Shown here: in pieces, positions 34,497 to 43,701 of the stretch
Layout of the letters: each line of letters opens with the position of its first letter
How positions within the stretch are numbered: position 1 is the first letter of the stretch
Source of the DNA: Silvimonas soli
GTDB lineage: Bacteria; Pseudomonadota; Gammaproteobacteria; Burkholderiales; Chitinibacteraceae
Assembly: GCF_030035605.1 (NCBI RefSeq)
Contig: NZ_CP106736.1
Span: 434,001-498,000, forward strand
DNA length: 64,000 bases
Reading direction: 5' to 3'
Position numbers and translations under genes: made by a program
Notes under the pieces: generated by a model
Seen by the model: the letters and a program-made list of their open reading frames with translations, nothing else
Told to the model about the DNA's origin: nothing
Databases searched by the model: none

Positions 34497-37322
34497 TTAC
34501 AACGTCAATGCATCGTCAAGGAAGGCTTTGAGCTGAGCAGTGTGCTTGCTCATATAACCCACAGCCGGTGAAGCCGAAGATGGGCGGCCAGCAAAACGCA
34601 ATGTCTGTTTCGGCGTGGTCACGCTTTCCAGACGATGGCGAATCTGGTGCCATGCGCCCTGATTGCGTGGCTCTTCCTGGACCCAGACCAGCTCGCGGGC
34701 ATTTGGATATTTCTCCATTTCCGCTTGCAGTTCTTCGGTCGGGAACGGATACAACTGCTCCACGCGCACAATGGCAATGTCTTTAATCTCACGTTCGCGA
34801 CGGGCGTTGTCCAGGTCGTAGTACACCTGTCCAGCACACACCACCACGCGCTTGACCTTTTTGGCATCCAGCGCCGCGGTATCGCCAATGACGTTACGGA
34901 ATTCGCCGTTGGTGAATTGTTCAATCGGGCTGGCGGCGTTCTTGGCCTTGAGCAAGCGCTTGCTCATGATCACGATCAGCGGCTTGCGCACCGGGCGTAC
35001 CATCTGCCGACGCAGCATGTGGAAAATCTGGCTGGCCTCTGTCGGCTGCACCACTTGCATATTGTGTTCAGCACACAACTGCAGATAACGCTCCACGCGA
35101 GCGGATGAGTGCTCAGGACCGGCACCGTCGTAGCCGTGCGGCAGCAGCATGGTCAGGCCGCACAAACGACCCCACTTGGTTTCGCCCGAAGCGATGAACT
35201 GATCGATCACCACCTGCGCGCCATTACCGAAGTCACCAAACTGCGCTTCCCAGATCACCAATTCGTCTGGGGCCGAAGAGGCGTAGCCGTATTCGAATGC
35301 CAACACCGCTTCTTCGTTCAGGATCGAATCGATAACAGCAAAGTGCGCCTGGTTATCCGACAGATACTGCAGCGGAACGTACACGCCCTGATCCCAACGC
35401 TCGCGGTTCTGGTCGTGGAACACAGCGTGGCGGTGGTTAAAGGTGCCGCGGCCGGAGTCTTCACCGGAGATACGCACCGGGTAACCTTCAGTCAGCAGCG
35501 TGGCATAGGCCAGATGTTCGGCCATACCAAAGTCGACATTCAGCGTACCGGCCGCCATTTCGCGGCGATCATGCACCACCTTGTCGACGGTGCGATGCAA
35601 CTTGAAGCCTTCCGGCACCGCGGTGAATTTCTCGGTCAGGCGCACCAGGTCGGCTTGCGGCACGGCCGTGGTGACCGGGTGACGCCAATGCGTACCCATG
35701 TATTTGGAGAAATCAATCGCGTAAGAGCGCTTGTAGTCGGTCAGCGAGGTCTGTTCGACGTGCTCGCCTTTATCCAGCGCAGCACGGTAAGCGGCGATCA
35801 GCGCTTCGGTCTGTTCGGCCTGAACTACGCCCTCAGCAATCAGCTTGCTGGCGTATTTGTGGCGCACGCCGGGGTGGCTGGCGATCTTCTTGTACATCAT
35901 TGGCTGGGTGAGGTACGGATCATCCGCCTCGTTGTGGCCATGTTTGCGGAAGCAAACAATGTCCACCACCACATCCTTCTTGAAGGTCTTGCGGTATTCC
36001 ATGGCAGCGTGAACCACAAAGCACACGGCTTCAGGATCATCACCGTTTACATGGAAGATTGGCGCTTCGACCATCTTGGCGATATCGGTACAGTACAAGG
36101 TCGAACGGGTGTCGCGGGTGTCGGACGTGGTGAACCCGATCTGGTTGTTCACCACCAGATGCACCGTACCGCCGGTACCGTAACCACGGGTGTGCGACAG
36201 GTTAAACGTGCCCTGATTAGTACCCAGACCAATAAACGCCGAGTCGCCGTGAATCAGCACCGGTAATACTTGATCACCACTGCGATCTGCACGGCGTTGC
36301 TGACGCGCACGCACCGAGCCTTCGACCACCGGGTTGACGATTTCCAGGTGCGACGGGTTGAACGCGAGGCTCAAGTGCACCGGGCCGCCCGCAGTCGGGA
36401 TATCGGCCGAGAAACCGTTGTGGTACTTCACGTCACCGGACGGCAGCTCGGTGGTCGGGCGACCTTCGAACTCGCTGAACAGGTCACGCGGTTGTTTACC
36501 CAGAATGTTCACCAGCATGTTCAGACGACCGCGGTGGGCCATACCGATGACCATTTCCTGAATGCCCTGCTCGCCCGCCATCTGCACCAGATAATCCATG
36601 GCCGGGATCATCGAATCGCCGCCTTCCAGCGAGAAACGCTTCTGGCCAACGTATTTCTTGTGCAGGTATTGTTCCAGCGTTTCCGCCGCAGTCACTTGCT
36701 TGAGAATACGCAGCTTCTGGTCACGGTTGAATGACGGTGTGGAACGACGCTCTTCAAACCATTCCAGCACCCATTTGCGGGTTTCGGAATTGGTGATGTG
36801 CATGAATTCCAGACCGATATTGCCGCAGTAGGTCTGTTTGGCGAACGCAATCACTTCAGATAGCGTGGCCCGCTCCATCGATTTGATATTGGTGCCAAAC
36901 GTCAGCGCCATATCGGCTTCGACAAAGCCATAGAATTTGGGGTCCAGCTCTTCGACGTAGTCCGTGTCCATGCGGCACAACGGATCAAGCGTGGCATTGC
37001 GGCTACCCAGCAAGCGATACGCCTGCATCATCCGCAATACTTCCACCTGCTTGCGCGAGACGGAGTCTTCGGCCACCGAAGCGTGCACAGCCATTGCACG
37101 CGGTTGGCGGGCCAGTTGGCGGAACGATTCTTCGATAGGTGCACGTGGGATATCGCGATCAGTCGCGCCCGGCAGTTGCTGCAACTTGTCGAAGTAAGTC
37201 CGCCAGCCCGGGTCAACCAGGTTGGGATCTTCCAGATATTGTTCGTACAAATCCTCCACGAAGGGGGCGTTGCCACCGAACAAATGGGAATTCATTTCTA
37301 GCTGTTCCAGCTCTCGTTTCAT
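34497..37322 (-). CDS. sucA: 2-oxoglutarate dehydrogenase E1
   Basis: 941 residues, within the normal range. The thiamine-diphosphate domain (GMAHRGRLNMLVNILGK, GDDPEAVCFVVHAAMEYR) and C-terminal transketolase-like regions (EDSGRGTFNHRHAVFHDQ; LPHGYDGAGPEHSSARVERYLQL split over the conserved site) are clear. The start may be the internal ATG at 37295 (MNSHLFGG), which matches other betaproteobacterial SucA proteins; AGGA precedes the outer one at a longer spacing. Confidence 0.97.
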   Translation of the reverse strand: MKRELEQLEMNSHLFGGNAPFVEDLYEQYLEDPNLVDPGWRTYFDKLQQLPGATDRDIPRAPIEESFRQLARQPRAMAVHASVAEDSVSRKQVEVLRMMQAYRLLGSRNATLDPLCRMDTDYVEELDPKFYGFVEADMALTFGTNIKSMERATLSEVIAFAKQTYCGNIGLEFMHITNSETRKWVLEWFEERRSTPSFNRDQKLRILKQVTAAETLEQYLHKKYVGQKRFSLEGGDSMIPAMDYLVQMAGEQGIQEMVIGMAHRGRLNMLVNILGKQPRDLFSEFEGRPTTELPSGDVKYHNGFSADIPTAGGPVHLSLAFNPSHLEIVNPVVEGSVRARQQRRADRSGDQVLPVLIHGDSAFIGLGTNQGTFNLSHTRGYGTGGTVHLVVNNQIGFTTSDTRDTRSTLYCTDIAKMVEAPIFHVNGDDPEAVCFVVHAAMEYRKTFKKDVVVDIVCFRKHGHNEADDPYLTQPMMYKKIASHPGVRHKYASKLIAEGVVQAEQTEALIAAYRAALDKGEHVEQTSLTDYKRSYAIDFSKYMGTHWRHPVTTAVPQADLVRLTEKFTAVPEGFKLHRTVDKVVHDRREMAAGTLNVDFGMAEHLAYATLLTEGYPVRISGEDSGRGTFNHRHAVFHDQNRERWDQGVYVPLQYLSDNQAHFAVIDSILNEEAVLAFEYGYASSAPDELVIWEAQFGDFGNGAQVVIDQFIASGETKWGRLCGLTMLLPHGYDGAGPEHSSARVERYLQLCAEHNMQVVQPTEASQIFHMLRRQMVRPVRKPLIVIMSKRLLKAKNAASPIEQFTNGEFRNVIGDTAALDAKKVKRVVVCAGQVYYDLDNARREREIKDIAIVRVEQLYPFPTEELQAEMEKYPNARELVWVQEEPRNQGAWHQIRHRLESVTTPKQTLRFAGRPSSASPAVGYMSKHTAQLKAFLDDALTL

Positions 37323-37432
37323 GGCCAGTGTGTCCTGTCTGCCTAAACCCCAGCTGCCTTGGTCTGGGGGACTTGCCCACGGCCCGCACCCGCGAACCGT
37401 GGCACTGCTGTTTTAATCGTGCAACCTGGTGC

Positions 37433-38713
37433 TTAGCGCTTCTCGACCGGGATGTAATCGCGACGCACCGCACCGGTGTACAACTGGCGTGGGCGGCCGA
37501 TCTTCATGCCAGGATCGGAGATCATTTCGTTCCAGTGGCTGATCCAGCCTACGGTACGGGCCAGCGCGAAGATCACGGTGAACATCGAAACTGGAATACC
37601 GATTGCGGTCAGCACGATACCGGAATAGAAATCGACGTTCGGGTACAGCTTGCGCTCGATGAAGTACGGGTCTTCCAGAGCGATTTTTTCCAGCGCCATG
37701 GCCAGCTTGAGCTTGGGATCGTTCTCCAGTCCCAGTTCCTTGAGCACTTCGTAGCAGGTTTCACGCATGATTGCTGCGCGTGGGTCCATGTTCTTGTAAA
37801 CGCGGTGACCAAAGCCCATCAGCTTGTGAGTCTTGGCTTTCACGCCTTCCATGAACGCTGGCACGTTATCGATGGAGCCGATTTCATCCAGCATTTTCAG
37901 CACGGCTTCGTTGGCGCCACCGTGCGACGGGCCCCACAGGCAAGCGATACCAGCAGCGACGCACGCGAACGGATTGGCGCCCGACGAACCGGCCAGACGT
38001 ACGGTGGAAGTCGAAGCGTTTTGCTCGTGATCAGCGTGCAGCGTGAAGATGCGATCCAGCGCCTTCACCAGGATCGGGTTCGGCTTGTACTCTTCGCACG
38101 GCGTAGCAAACATCATGTGCAGGAAGTTGGCGGTATAGCTCAGGTCGTTCTTCGGATAGTTGAAAGGCAGACCCTTGCTGTAGCGGTAACACATCGCAGC
38201 AATGGTCGGGATCTTGGAGATCAGACGGAAGATGGTGACTTCGCGGTGACGCGGGTTGCTGATATCCAGGCTGTCCTGATAAAACGCCGACAACGCACCG
38301 GTTACGCCGACCATCATGGCCATCGGATGTGCGTCGCGACGGAAGCCCTGGAAGAAACGGGTCATCTGGTCGTGCACCATGGTGTGACGCATCACCATTT
38401 TGACGAACTCGGCCTTTTGTTCAGCTGTAGGCAATTCGCCGTAGATCAACAGATAGCAGGTTTCCAGGTAGTCGGAATTCTGAGCCAGTTGTTCGATCGG
38501 GTAACCACGATAGTAGAGCTGACCTTGATCACCATCGATAAAGGTAATCGCCGATTCGCATGAAGCCGTGGCCAGGAAGCCCGGGTCAAACGTGAACATG
38601 CCGGTTTTGGAGAAGGCGCGGATATCCACCACGCTAGGCCCAAGCGTGCCCCCTTGCACCGGCAGATCAATCGTGCCGCCGTTATAGGTCAGAGTAACTT
38701 TGTTTTCTGCCAT
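37433..38713 (-). CDS. gltA: Citrate synthase
   Basis: 426 residues, the hexameric NADH-sensitive type length. Catalytic motifs LHADHEQNASTSTVRLAGSSGANPFACVAAGIA (His/Asp region; first His near 265), GPSHGGANEAVLKML and MGFGHRVYKNMDPRA. It condenses oxaloacetate and acetyl-CoA. ATG 38713 has AGGAG 9 nt upstream; the in-frame ATG at 38737 has none. Confidence 0.97.
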   Translation of the reverse strand: MAENKVTLTYNGGTIDLPVQGGTLGPSVVDIRAFSKTGMFTFDPGFLATASCESAITFIDGDQGQLYYRGYPIEQLAQNSDYLETCYLLIYGELPTAEQKAEFVKMVMRHTMVHDQMTRFFQGFRRDAHPMAMMVGVTGALSAFYQDSLDISNPRHREVTIFRLISKIPTIAAMCYRYSKGLPFNYPKNDLSYTANFLHMMFATPCEEYKPNPILVKALDRIFTLHADHEQNASTSTVRLAGSSGANPFACVAAGIACLWGPSHGGANEAVLKMLDEIGSIDNVPAFMEGVKAKTHKLMGFGHRVYKNMDPRAAIMRETCYEVLKELGLENDPKLKLAMALEKIALEDPYFIERKLYPNVDFYSGIVLTAIGIPVSMFTVIFALARTVGWISHWNEMISDPGMKIGRPRQLYTGAVRRDYIPVEKR

Positions 38714-38761
38714 GTCTTTAAGCTCCTGGTTTTGCATGCCGGCTTGATGCCAGCCGTGTAT

Positions 38762-39004
38762 CTATCGGTGCGCGCCAACCCGTTCAATCATCGGTACCAG
38801 ACGTTGATCCGGGCATTGCGCTTTGCCATTCAGGTAATCCAGCAAATCGTTGTCAGACAGCAGCAGCATCTGTGCATAGGTGGTCCAGTCAGCTTCACTG
38901 AAACCAGGCAACACGTCGCGCACAAAGCGCTCCAGTTGGATATCCAGTTCCAGCAAGCCCCGGCGGGACCGCCAGACGATGCGTTTTTTCTCTATTTCAT
39001 CCAT
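38762..39004 (-). CDS. sdhE: FAD assembly factor SdhE
   Basis: 80 residues. The conserved RGxxE motif is present in SRRGLLELD (about 14-22), followed by the acidic helical bundle. SdhE promotes covalent flavinylation of SdhA. It lies between sdhB and gltA, 72 bp after sdhB, the classical place in betaproteobacteria. Confidence 0.94.
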   Translation of the reverse strand: MDEIEKKRIVWRSRRGLLELDIQLERFVRDVLPGFSEADWTTYAQMLLLSDNDLLDYLNGKAQCPDQRLVPMIERVGAHR

Positions 39005-39076
39005 GACTGCTGTCCGTTGTTACTACTTGTCTACCACGCGAAGAGTCGTGTGCTGCTGTTTTATGGCGGGTGATGG

Positions 39077-39778
39077 TTAAACCACGCGCTTGACCATCAG
39101 GTCTTTGATCTTGCCGATGGCTTTGGTTGGATTGAGGTGCTTCGGGCACACATCCACGCAGTTCATGATGGTGTGGCAACGGAACAACCGATACGGATCT
39201 TCCAGATTGTCCAGACGCTCATTGATGGCCTGATCGCGGGTATCGGCAATAAAGCGGTACGCCGCCAGCAAGCCCGCCGGGCCTACGAATTTATCAGGAT
39301 TCCACCAGAACGACGGGCAAGAGGTCGAACAGCAGGCGCACAGGATACATTCATACAGGCCATCAAGCTCTTCACGATCTTCTGGCGACTGCAGGCGTTC
39401 GCGTTCTGGCGCCGGGTCGTTATTGATCACATATGGCTTGATCGAGTGGTATTGCTTGAAGAATTGGGTCATATCGACGATCAGATCGCGAATCACCGGC
39501 AGACCAGGCAGCGGGCGGATTTCCACCGGTTGCTTCAGATCATTGATGTCGGTAATACAGGCCAGACCGTTCTTGCCATTGATGTTCATGGCATCCGAAC
39601 CACACACGCCTTCGCGGCAGGAACGGCGAAAACTCAATGTGTCATCCACTGTTTTCAGGCGCACCAGCGCATCCAGCAGTTTTTTGTCGGATGGCTCCAG
39701 CTCGACGTGATAGTCCTGCATGTACGGCTTGGCATCGACGTCCGGGTTGAAGCGATAAAGTTTGAAATGCATTTTCAT
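39077..39778 (-). CDS. sdhB: Succinate dehydrogenase iron-sulfur subunit
   Basis: 233 residues. The [2Fe-2S] motif CREGVCGSDAMNINGKNGLAC (quoted positions about 55-75), and the [4Fe-4S]/[3Fe-4S] clusters in CILCACCSTSCPSF and CHTIMNCVDVCPKHL are complete. ATG 39778 is preferred over long in-frame upstream codons because it matches the family N-terminus (MHFKLYRFNPD) and has AAGGG upstream. A 200-bp repeat-rich gap separates it from sdhA. Confidence 0.96.
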   Translation of the reverse strand: MKMHFKLYRFNPDVDAKPYMQDYHVELEPSDKKLLDALVRLKTVDDTLSFRRSCREGVCGSDAMNINGKNGLACITDINDLKQPVEIRPLPGLPVIRDLIVDMTQFFKQYHSIKPYVINNDPAPERERLQSPEDREELDGLYECILCACCSTSCPSFWWNPDKFVGPAGLLAAYRFIADTRDQAINERLDNLEDPYRLFRCHTIMNCVDVCPKHLNPTKAIGKIKDLMVKRVV

Positions 39779-39978
39779 TTTAAATAAACCCTTCAAAAAT
39801 CCTCTTACTACCAACCTCACGAACGCAGTGAGGCCCCCTCGCGGCGGCGAGGGCGGGGGGAGTCGGGATGGAACAGGGGAGCCGGTCTTCGCAAGCAGCA
39901 TGCAGCCAGCGCCCGGCTTTGCCGGGTGCCCGCACGGTGTTCTGCAATACGAATAACGGTAACGAGTTCATGTGAGGC
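39779..39978. repeat. Repeat-rich 200-bp gap inside the sdh operon
   Basis: sdhA and sdhB are usually almost adjacent. This gap holds a run of GC-rich hairpins: CCTCAC/GTGAGG (about 39818-39833), CCTCGC/GCGAGG with flanking C- and G-tracts (about 39838-39857) and CCCGGCTTTGCCGGG (about 39912-39926). No frame in it looks coding. It has the character of an inserted REP-type cluster. Confidence 0.55.
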
Positions 39979-41745
39979 TCAGTAGACGCGTTTTTGCGGC
40001 GCGATATATTCGACCGACAACGGTTTGGTATGAACAGGCTTGTATGACAGCGAACGGGTCTGGCCGTCATACAGCGTGTGCTTCATCCACTCGTCGTCGT
40101 GACGATCCGGGTGGTCATCTTGCGCATGGGCACCGCGCGATTCCTTGCGGGCTTCAGCGGAGATCAGCGTCGCCACGGCGACTTCGATCAGGTTGTCCAG
40201 TTCCAGCGCTTCAGTGCGGGCAGTGTTCCAGACCTTGGATTTATCCTTGATCTGGGTCCGCTTGGCCCGTTCGGCAATGGCTTTGATTTCTTCCACGCCC
40301 TTGGCCAGGTTCTCATCGTTGCGGAACACACCGGCGCGCAGTTGCACGCACTTTTGCATGGCATTGCGTACATCGGCGACATCTTCGCCACCGGTCTGGT
40401 TTTCCAGACGCGCCACGCGGGCGAGCGAGAAATCGGCTGCGTTGGCGGGCAGCGGCTTCCAGTCCGGCCGTTCGTTCTTGATGTATTCGATCATGGAGTT
40501 GCCAGCCGACTTGCCGAATACCACCAGATCAAGCAACGAGTTCGTACCCAAACGGTTGGCACCGTGCACCGAAGCACAAGCACATTCGCCAGCGGCATAG
40601 AAGCCGTTGACGCGCACTTCCGGGTTATCACCCTTCGGCGCCACGACTTCACCCTTATAGTTGGCCGGAATACCGCCCATCATGTAGTGAGTTGTCGGCA
40701 CAACCGGGATCGGGTCTTTGATTGGATCAACGCCAGCAAACTTGATGGCGATTTCACGAATACCTGGCAGGCGATGGTTGATGATTTCGGGGCCGAGATG
40801 GTCCAGCTTCAGCAACACATGGTCTTTTTCTTTCCCGCAGCCACGGCCTTCGAGAATTTCCAATGCCATAGCGCGGGAAACCACGTCACGCGAAGCCAGG
40901 TCCTTGGCATTCGGCGCGTAACGCTCCATAAAGCGTTCGCCATTGGCATTGAGCAGAATCCCGCCCTCGCCGCGCACGCCTTCGGTAATCAGCACGCCCG
41001 CCCCGGCTACACCGGTTGGGTGGAATTGCCAGAATTCCATGTCTTCCAGCGGAATACCGGCACGTACGGTCATGCCCAGACCGTCGCCGGTATTGATAAA
41101 TGCGTTGGTGGAAGCAGAGTAAATACGACCCGCACCGCCAGTGGCAAACAACACGGCTTTGGCGTGGATGATGTAGGTTTCGCCGGTTTCCATTTCCAGC
41201 GCGGTGACACCGATGACGTCGCCATCTTCATCACGGATCAGGTCCAGTGCCATCCATTCCACAAAGAACTGGGTATTGGCGCGCACGTTGCGTTGGTACA
41301 GCGTGTGCAACATGGCGTGACCAGTACGGTCAGCGGCGGCACAGGCGCGTTGTACTGGCGTCTTGCCAAATTCGGCCATGTGGCCGCCGAACGGACGTTG
41401 ATAGATTTTGCCGTTTTCCAGGCGGTCGAACGGCATGCCGAAGTGTTCCAGCTCAACTACGACTTCTGGCGCCTGACGGCACATGAACTCAATCGCGTCC
41501 TGGTCACCGAGCCAGTCGGAACCCTTGACCGTGTCATACATATGCCATTCCCACTTATCTTCCTGCACGTTGCCCAGCGAGGCGGAGATGCCGCCTTGTG
41601 CTGCAACGGTATGGGAACGAGTCGGAAATACTTTGGACAGCACGGCGGTTTTCAGGCCCGCTTCAGACAATTGCAGCGCGGCGCGCAGACCGGCGCCACC
41701 GGCACCGACGATGACTGCATCGAATTTACGAACGGGAACAGACAT
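39979..41745 (-). CDS. sdhA: Succinate dehydrogenase flavoprotein subunit
   Basis: 588 residues. FAD-binding GAGGAGLRAALQLSEAG and the covalent FAD histidine in TRSHTVAAQGGI are present, as are the active-site ATGGAGRIYSASTNA segment and HGANRLGTNSLLDLVVFG. ATG 41745 (MSVPVRKFDAVIVG) overlaps the sdhD stop by one base (TGATG); a GTG at 41757 is less likely. Confidence 0.97.
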   Translation of the reverse strand: MSVPVRKFDAVIVGAGGAGLRAALQLSEAGLKTAVLSKVFPTRSHTVAAQGGISASLGNVQEDKWEWHMYDTVKGSDWLGDQDAIEFMCRQAPEVVVELEHFGMPFDRLENGKIYQRPFGGHMAEFGKTPVQRACAAADRTGHAMLHTLYQRNVRANTQFFVEWMALDLIRDEDGDVIGVTALEMETGETYIIHAKAVLFATGGAGRIYSASTNAFINTGDGLGMTVRAGIPLEDMEFWQFHPTGVAGAGVLITEGVRGEGGILLNANGERFMERYAPNAKDLASRDVVSRAMALEILEGRGCGKEKDHVLLKLDHLGPEIINHRLPGIREIAIKFAGVDPIKDPIPVVPTTHYMMGGIPANYKGEVVAPKGDNPEVRVNGFYAAGECACASVHGANRLGTNSLLDLVVFGKSAGNSMIEYIKNERPDWKPLPANAADFSLARVARLENQTGGEDVADVRNAMQKCVQLRAGVFRNDENLAKGVEEIKAIAERAKRTQIKDKSKVWNTARTEALELDNLIEVAVATLISAEARKESRGAHAQDDHPDRHDDEWMKHTLYDGQTRSLSYKPVHTKPLSVEYIAPQKRVY

Positions 41746-42092
41746 CAGGCACCCCACACAACTTTAACGGAATAAACAAGACTGGCGATCAGCCACACCA
41801 GAGTGAGCGTATGCATGGTCAGGCGCAAACCAGCGGACTGGATGTAATCCATCCAGATATCGCGAATGCCAACCCATGCATGCCACAACAAGGCCAGTAC
41901 GGTGACTTGAGTCAGCACCTTGACCCAGGTACAGGCGAACAGGTTTTGCCAGGCTTCAAAACTGGTGCCATGTGCAAACAGCAAGAACGCCACCAGACCG
42001 AGTGTGTAAACCAGCATGATGACAGCGGTAATGCGCTGCACCAGCCAGTCGCGCAGGCCGTAATGAGCGCCGATAACGTGGCGATTTACCAT
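41745..42092 (-). CDS. sdhD: Succinate dehydrogenase membrane anchor subunit
   Basis: 115 residues with three hydrophobic segments. The conserved LWHAWVGIRDIWMDYI near residue 70 carries the histidine and tyrosine used in quinone/heme binding in this family. It overlaps sdhC by 7 bp and sdhA by 1 bp. Confidence 0.94.
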   Translation of the reverse strand: MVNRHVIGAHYGLRDWLVQRITAVIMLVYTLGLVAFLLFAHGTSFEAWQNLFACTWVKVLTQVTVLALLWHAWVGIRDIWMDYIQSAGLRLTMHTLTLVWLIASLVYSVKVVWGA

Positions 42093-42460
42093 GTCAGACC
42101 CCCGATGATCACGGTCAGCGCCAGGCTCACAATCAGCACCAGCTTTGAAGTCAGGCGTGCGGTCGGCAGGTCCAGACCTTTATGCACATCCAGGAACAGA
42201 AAACGCGTACCGGCACAGACGTGGTGCAAAAAGCCCCACAGCAGCACCAGCAACAGCAGTTTTACGATGGGATGCCCGATACAGGCGCGGAAGGCTTCGA
42301 AATGTTCAGCGGAGGACAGAGAACCAGCCAGGGCATACAGAACGAACGGAATCGCAACAAACATCAGCGCACCACTGGCGCGATGCAGAATGGAAACAAT
42401 CCCCGGCAACGGCAGCCTGATCTGCCATAGCGCGAGATGCTTGGGCCTTGTTTGACTCAT
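42086..42460 (-). CDS. sdhC: Succinate dehydrogenase cytochrome b556 subunit
   Basis: 124 residues with three membrane segments. The start MSQTRPKHLALWQIRLPLPGIVSILHRASG includes the conserved Ser/His/Arg quinone-site residues, and FLHHVCAGTRFLFLD holds the heme-ligand histidine. It is the first gene of the minus-strand TCA cluster. Confidence 0.95.
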   Translation of the reverse strand: MSQTRPKHLALWQIRLPLPGIVSILHRASGALMFVAIPFVLYALAGSLSSAEHFEAFRACIGHPIVKLLLLVLLWGFLHHVCAGTRFLFLDVHKGLDLPTARLTSKLVLIVSLALTVIIGGLTW

Positions 42461-42518
42461 ACGCTCTAATCCCCTTGACTCTCAAGTTTGAAAAACCAGC
42501 GATACCAACCGCCACATC

Positions 42519-42555
42519 GTCTGGCTGCAGCATTTTTGAAAACAGCCAGCCAGAC
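42519..42555. promoter_or_regulatory. Inverted repeat upstream of sdhC
   Basis: GTCTGGCTG (42519-42527) and CAGCCAGAC (42547-42555), perfect 9-bp arms with a 19-nt spacer, 59-95 bp before the sdhC start. The arms do not match the GntR palindrome at 43401, so a different regulator or an RNA fold is more likely. Confidence 0.4.
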
Positions 42556-42633
42556 AATCAAAAATCCGTTTTTATTACTGTTACTGATTACTACCACTGC
42601 ATCACCGCTGCGTACCCGCTACTGCGGCAGCCC

Positions 42634-43356
42634 TTAGTGATCATCTTCCAGTGCTTGTAATGCGTATTTCTCACTACTGAACCATGCCACGCTCCACACC
42701 TGCGGCACATCGTCGAAATCCCTGGCCAGGCGCACAACCTGCAGCACCGGTTCATTAACTTCTATCTGCAACAAGCGGGCTTCTGCCTGCGCCGCCGGGA
42801 CTGCGCGATAACGCACATCGCCACTCTTGAGCCGCACCTGGTAGTCTCGCCAGCATACGGCACGAATATTGCCGCCAAGTTCACGCAACTTACGCATATC
42901 CAGCGCGGGAAAAGTCACCTCCGACAACAACGACTCTTCGACGCCGATCACTTCGCCATCCACCCGCACCAGCCGCCTGATTTGCCACAACGGCGCACTA
43001 CGGCGCAAATGCAGGATTTCCGCCAGATGTTCACCAGCGTGGATTTTCACGCAACTAAGCACTTCCACTTTGGGCGTGCGCGCGTTGTAATCATTCAAAG
43101 ATGCAAAGCGCAAACCACTCAGTTCATCGCCCGCCTCGGTCACAAATGTGCCGACACCCTGGCGCCGGTAAAGAACTCCATCTGCGACCAGCCCATCAAG
43201 CGCCTTGCGCACAGTCCCCTGACTTACACCGAACCGTTGAGCCAGCTCTTGCTCGCTGGGCAGGGCTTCATCACCTTGCCACATCCCGGATTCAATATCA
43301 GTGAGAACCTCACGCAGGACCTGCTGGTACAGCGATTGTGCGATGAGCTTTTTCAT
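42634..43356 (-). CDS. GntR/HutC-type transcriptional regulator with UTRA domain
   Basis: 240 residues. N-terminal winged helix-turn-helix (LPSEQELAQRFGVSQGTVRKAL, about 33-54) and a UTRA ligand-binding domain (about 90-235). The position between sdhC (downstream, same strand) and divergent mdh is conserved in betaproteobacteria, so a role in TCA control is likely though its ligand is unknown. A perfect 14-bp palindrome with an added half-site lies 45 bp upstream, suggesting autoregulation. Confidence 0.9.
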   Translation of the reverse strand: MKKLIAQSLYQQVLREVLTDIESGMWQGDEALPSEQELAQRFGVSQGTVRKALDGLVADGVLYRRQGVGTFVTEAGDELSGLRFASLNDYNARTPKVEVLSCVKIHAGEHLAEILHLRRSAPLWQIRRLVRVDGEVIGVEESLLSEVTFPALDMRKLRELGGNIRAVCWRDYQVRLKSGDVRYRAVPAAQAEARLLQIEVNEPVLQVVRLARDFDDVPQVWSVAWFSSEKYALQALEDDH

Positions 43357-43400
43357 GATTTTGAGCTTTTTAACATGTTGTCGGCGTGGAGTCTACTACA

Positions 43401-43421
43401 GTCTTATATAAGACATAAGAC
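43401..43421. promoter_or_regulatory. GntR operator candidate
   Basis: GTCTTATATAAGAC (43401-43414) is a perfect 14-bp palindrome; a third half-site ATAAGAC follows at once (43415-43421). It sits in the 345-bp gap between the divergent GntR gene and mdh, nearer the GntR start. The rest of that gap shows no gene. Confidence 0.65.
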
Positions 43422-43701
43422 AAATTGCCGATCAGCGGCCAGGCGACGCTAAAACGCACCACCAGCCGCAGAGTGCGTGATAAACTTTCGGCACTTTGCA
43501 ACATTGATCTGGTTGTTGGCTGGTACGGTACGGCGCCATGTAATCGAAAATTTACGTAGCGCGTTATGTCAGCAGTACAACATTTGCGGCTCTACCATGC
43601 CGAACCAACCAGATTCACTGCTTACATGGCACGCGAGAGTTTGTTCTGGCGTTGTCGTCGACGGCGGGTCACCCGCCCATTTTCACGCGGAGTAGTAATC
43701 A

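Noticed and set aside
37139..38563. 474-codon open frame on the plus strand opposite gltA
   Set aside because: It is antisense to a well-conserved gene, has no family motif, and arises from the GC-biased codon use of gltA.
40078..41775. 565-codon open frame on the plus strand opposite sdhA
   Set aside because: Antisense shadow; composition rich in His, Arg and Gln without recognisable domains.
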